Shown one piece after another: positions 63,011 through 64,000 of a stretch of 64,000 nt of DNA. The notes below the pieces were generated by a model that did no database searches, had not been told where the DNA came from, and saw nothing but the letters and a program-made list of their open reading frames with translations. The number at the start of each line of letters is the position of its first letter. Within the stretch, counting starts at the first letter, position 1. The stretch comes from Bryopsis sp. KO-2023 (Eukaryota > Chlorophyta > Ulvophyceae > Bryopsidales > Bryopsidaceae): positions 1,178,001 through 1,242,000 of the forward strand of contig BSYQ01000009.1 in the NCBI GenBank assembly GCA_030272585.1, in the 5' to 3' direction. Made by a program: the position numbers and the translations under genes.

Positions 63011-64000
63011 TATCGATGCCTTTTCCTGCTCTCCAATCGACGAAGGCTCGTACTGTATTTCGATGGCTTCTGACCCATAAGCCCCAACTGTGAACTTCTC
63101 AGGTTGGGCTCTAAAGTTCTGAGGATTTGAACACGACGCAATCACAGATACTTCCCGACCCAAAGGATTATCGAATGTGATGGTTTTCTGGTCGATCTTC
63201 CCTGCCTCGGCAGCGAAGGGAGAAACTGTGATAGGAGACGCCACATCTGCGTGCATATCGAGCTGATACCAGAACTCGCCAACCTACAGGTCCAAGAACC
63301 AATATGAGCAATAAGTTCCGCCGCCGCTCATCAGCTTTCGAAGTATATGAGAACGGCAGCTTGTGCGAATAGCAGCATACCTCCTCGTTGACGAGGCTTA
63401 CACTACCATTGTCGTCCCCAGCTTTCAAGGGGGCATAATAGAACTTGAAAATTGCCGTCTCTTCCGCCTCCAAGTCCAAGACTGGTGGACCAATCAAAGA
63501 CTCGTCTGAGTAGGAAGCTGAAAATTGTACCTGGGATAGACATGTGATGGAAGGTGAGCGATCTCACCCATCCAAAGCAAGCATACTGGTCACATTTCAA
63601 AAAAACAAACATAGAAAAACACAATGTGAATTACGTTTCGACAAGGAATTTTGTGACCTACATTTTTGGGCAGTGGGTTTGAAATGGATATCTCGACTGC
63701 TACAGCCTCTCTCACTCGGGTCGAGACTTCAATGACCCCGACCTCAGGCGGCTCACTGGCTCTGACCTCCATACTGAACCAGACGTAATATCCCTTCTCT
63801 GTTTCAAAATTCAGAGTTCCATGGAAGACGCCCGAACGGGGTGGGCTGATCGTCACCTTGTAGTTTGCGTGACTATTCGATTCGACTTTTACGGACTCTC
63901 GCCCCGATAGGAAGCCAATATCAGAAAATATTTTGTACTCTACTGCCTTAGGTGACGTGTTGGGAACGTTGATGCGTTTGACTGCTGATGTTCGTGCTTG
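63011..64000 (-). pseudogene. Second partial copy of CFAP47 (truncated, runs off the window)
   Basis: Aligns base for base with 13570-14559 at a constant offset of 49441, with about 11 substitutions and no gaps across exons and introns. The left boundary lies inside a CFAP47 exon: after EQEKASI the frame leaves the homology and stops at about 62996. Six differences fall in exons and all are silent. It may be a gene fragment, the 3' edge of a longer active duplicate, or a haplotype/assembly duplication. Confidence 0.85.

Overview
This is nuclear DNA from a eukaryote. Nearly every gene is cut by short GT-AG introns, often with long T-runs before the acceptor, and exon phases agree across junctions. 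The genes point to a flagellated alga: a cilium-specific giant protein (CFAP47), an ASPM-like spindle/IQ protein, a PPR protein, and an M16-type protein with an apparent plastid/thylakoid-lumen leader whose body resembles cyanobacterial proteins. An eight-cysteine lipid-transfer-like pattern (a streptophyte hallmark) makes an early-branching streptophyte alga a reasonable but unproven guess. I cannot name the species.

Layout. 0-10 kb (+ strand): three secreted-protein genes. They are a DP-x-TG repeat protein (156-1270, 3' end unresolved), a fusion of an eight-cysteine domain with an alpha/beta hydrolase (2681-4520), and a long modular Ala-rich / PPADQT-repeat / paired-Cys protein (6160-10073 or beyond). 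12.0-25.5 kb (- strand): CFAP47, about 30 exons, with a 5'-truncated LINE remnant in one intron flanked by a 13-bp target-site duplication. 26.0-28.6 kb (-): a complete six-exon TMEM115 homologue, divergent from 28.9-32.6 kb (+): an M16 family protein lacking HxxEH. 33.6-34.2 kb (-): a four-helix membrane protein. 35.7-37.7 kb (-): a secreted protein with two Cys-rich modules. 39-43.3 kb: a gene-poor, homopolymer-rich stretch. 43.4-44.7 kb (-): a PPR protein. 45.6-50.0 kb (-): a secreted/type I membrane protein. 50.6-53.1 kb: a 2.45-kb element with perfect 32-bp terminal inverted repeats and internal 67-bp tandem repeats. 54.4-58.6 kb (+): an ASPM-like gene with an unusual tandem-repeat tail. 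59.1-62.8 kb (-): a TMEM143/DUF3754 gene. 63.0-64.0 kb (-): a second, truncated copy of part of CFAP47, about 98.9% identical, running off the window.

How the genes relate. CFAP47 and the ASPM-like protein are both ASH plus calponin-homology proteins of microtubule structures. Five genes (starting at 156, 2681, 6160, 37675 and 50042) begin with signal-peptide-like exons and carry repeats, Cys-rich modules or an enzyme domain, so this locus is rich in cell-surface or matrix proteins. Exon boundaries were read by eye from splice consensus and phase; 5' exons of ASPM and TMEM143 and the 3' ends of the 156 and 6160 genes remain uncertain.
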